Part shown: piece by piece, positions 63,426-64,000 of the stretch
Numbering within the stretch: the stretch's first letter is position 1
How the letters are laid out: every line of letters starts with the position of its first letter
NCBI RefSeq assembly: GCF_019279795.1
Contig: NC_056748.1
Span: 612,949,200 to 613,013,199, forward strand
DNA from: Protopterus annectens
Taxonomy: Eukaryota; Chordata; Ceratodontiformes; Protopteridae
Direction of reading: 5' to 3'
Length of the DNA stretch: 64,000 nucleotides
The notes under the pieces: model-generated
Database searches by the model: none
Seen by the model: the letters and a program-made list of their open reading frames with translations, nothing else
What the model was told of the DNA's origin: nothing
Program-made: the position numbers and the translations under genes

Positions 63426-64000
63426 CTGTTCTGATTACTTACTTTGGTTGGGATGGGTACTCAAATTCCACTCCCTCCCAACTCTCTTGTTCTCCACTCC
63501 CTCTCCTTAGGATCAGGCATTCCCTTTCAAGAAGTAAGCAGCAGCATGCAGGTGTATGCTTCAGGATTCCTTCTAGTAGTTCTCTTCCCCGTGGGATGAG
63601 TTATCCTTTGGGTATTGCTGTTGAGAGTTTTTCCTAAATATGCCAGTTCAAGAAAGCCCTTAGCACTGACTGGCATCCCTTAAAATTTTAAGTTTGTAAT
63701 TTGGATGTTTTCTAGAATTGCAATATGTGTAGTTTTGTATTTGGGGACATGTATGCAGCTGCTGTCCACACACTCGTATGCATGCACTCTTGCGCACTCA
63801 CCCTCACTCACTGAAAACATCACAGTTTTCATACAGCACTTTTTAATGTTCTTCCATTTCATAGATTGTTCATTGGATTCATTGGGATGTGCTACCTTAA
63901 ATAATTGTATTGTATGGGATGTGTATTCTTTTTGTCATGATCTAACAATGGAGTAAGATGCTAGTGTTGCTACAGTCTGCAACTGGGGACTACATTTTGA
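63426..64000. other. Unassigned right edge
   Basis: Pyrimidine-rich sequence and short open frames without motifs. A right ITR for element L would be expected here, but I cannot identify one with confidence. Confidence 0.35.

Noticed and set aside
1..64000. Retroviral or LTR retrotransposon, CRISPR array or bacterial operon
   Set aside because: There is no LTR with primer-binding site, protease or integrase, no spaced short repeats and no bacterial gene order. The recombinases are DIRS-type.

Overview
This window looks like gene-free repetitive DNA from a large vertebrate genome. An amphibian (salamander or caecilian) or a lungfish would fit best. That is an inference from the repeat types present (DIRS, Penelope-like, RTE, L2/CR1-like and tRNA-derived SINE sequences) and the sequence cannot settle it. 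I found no convincing host exon, tRNA, rRNA or CRISPR array. Most of the 64 kb is DIRS-type tyrosine-recombinase retrotransposons lying in the same direction, either nested in each other or abutting.

Layout. Positions 1-670 are unassigned. DIRS copy A (671-10702) has both inverted terminal repeats (ITRs), the internal complementary region (ICR), gag, RT-RNase H-methyltransferase and tyrosine recombinase (YR). A Penelope-like element, PLE1 (3090-7541), splits it and is flanked by a 12-bp target duplication. From 10871 to 15655 lies a mosaic of an old DIRS (B), a younger one (C), an antisense L2/CR1-like LINE fragment and a SINE. DIRS D (15656-21648) is split by PLE2 (17155-18304). An old RT relic (21690-22260) is followed by DIRS E (22784-27411), which is cut by DIRS F (27412-33073). 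F contains PLE3 and a second SINE. After an inverted DIRS left end (33074-33474) comes truncated DIRS G (33571-36061), then a LINE fragment, a SINE and old DIRS relics (37730-41609). DIRS H (41610-47717) is a complete, GC-rich element of another subfamily and sits inside the gag of an old element (I). Old element J ends at 52432, exactly where near-complete DIRS K (52433-58279) begins. K carries a 5'-truncated RTE fragment. Old element L (58280-63425) is split by a longer antisense RTE LINE, which itself carries an L2-like 3' end. Nothing is recognised after 63425.

How the parts work. In an active DIRS element, an RNA from one ITR would encode three products: Gag with an N-terminal Cys/His cluster, a polyprotein of reverse transcriptase, RNase H and Dam-like methyltransferase, and an overlapping tyrosine recombinase. 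The ICR is complementary to the joined outer ends of the two ITRs, as expected for making a circular DNA that the recombinase integrates without target duplication. The copies here show these signals clearly, but every one has at least one disabling lesion.

Points worth attention: a hammerhead-ribozyme-like core in PLE1, present also as an inverted copy at its 5' end; a small hairpin conserved upstream of DIRS gag; a dense lattice of one octamer and its complement in DIRS H; a CRE plus TATA arrangement in DIRS K; SINEs that share a 3' tail with the RTE LINE; and a hybrid DIRS end at 32885-33474.
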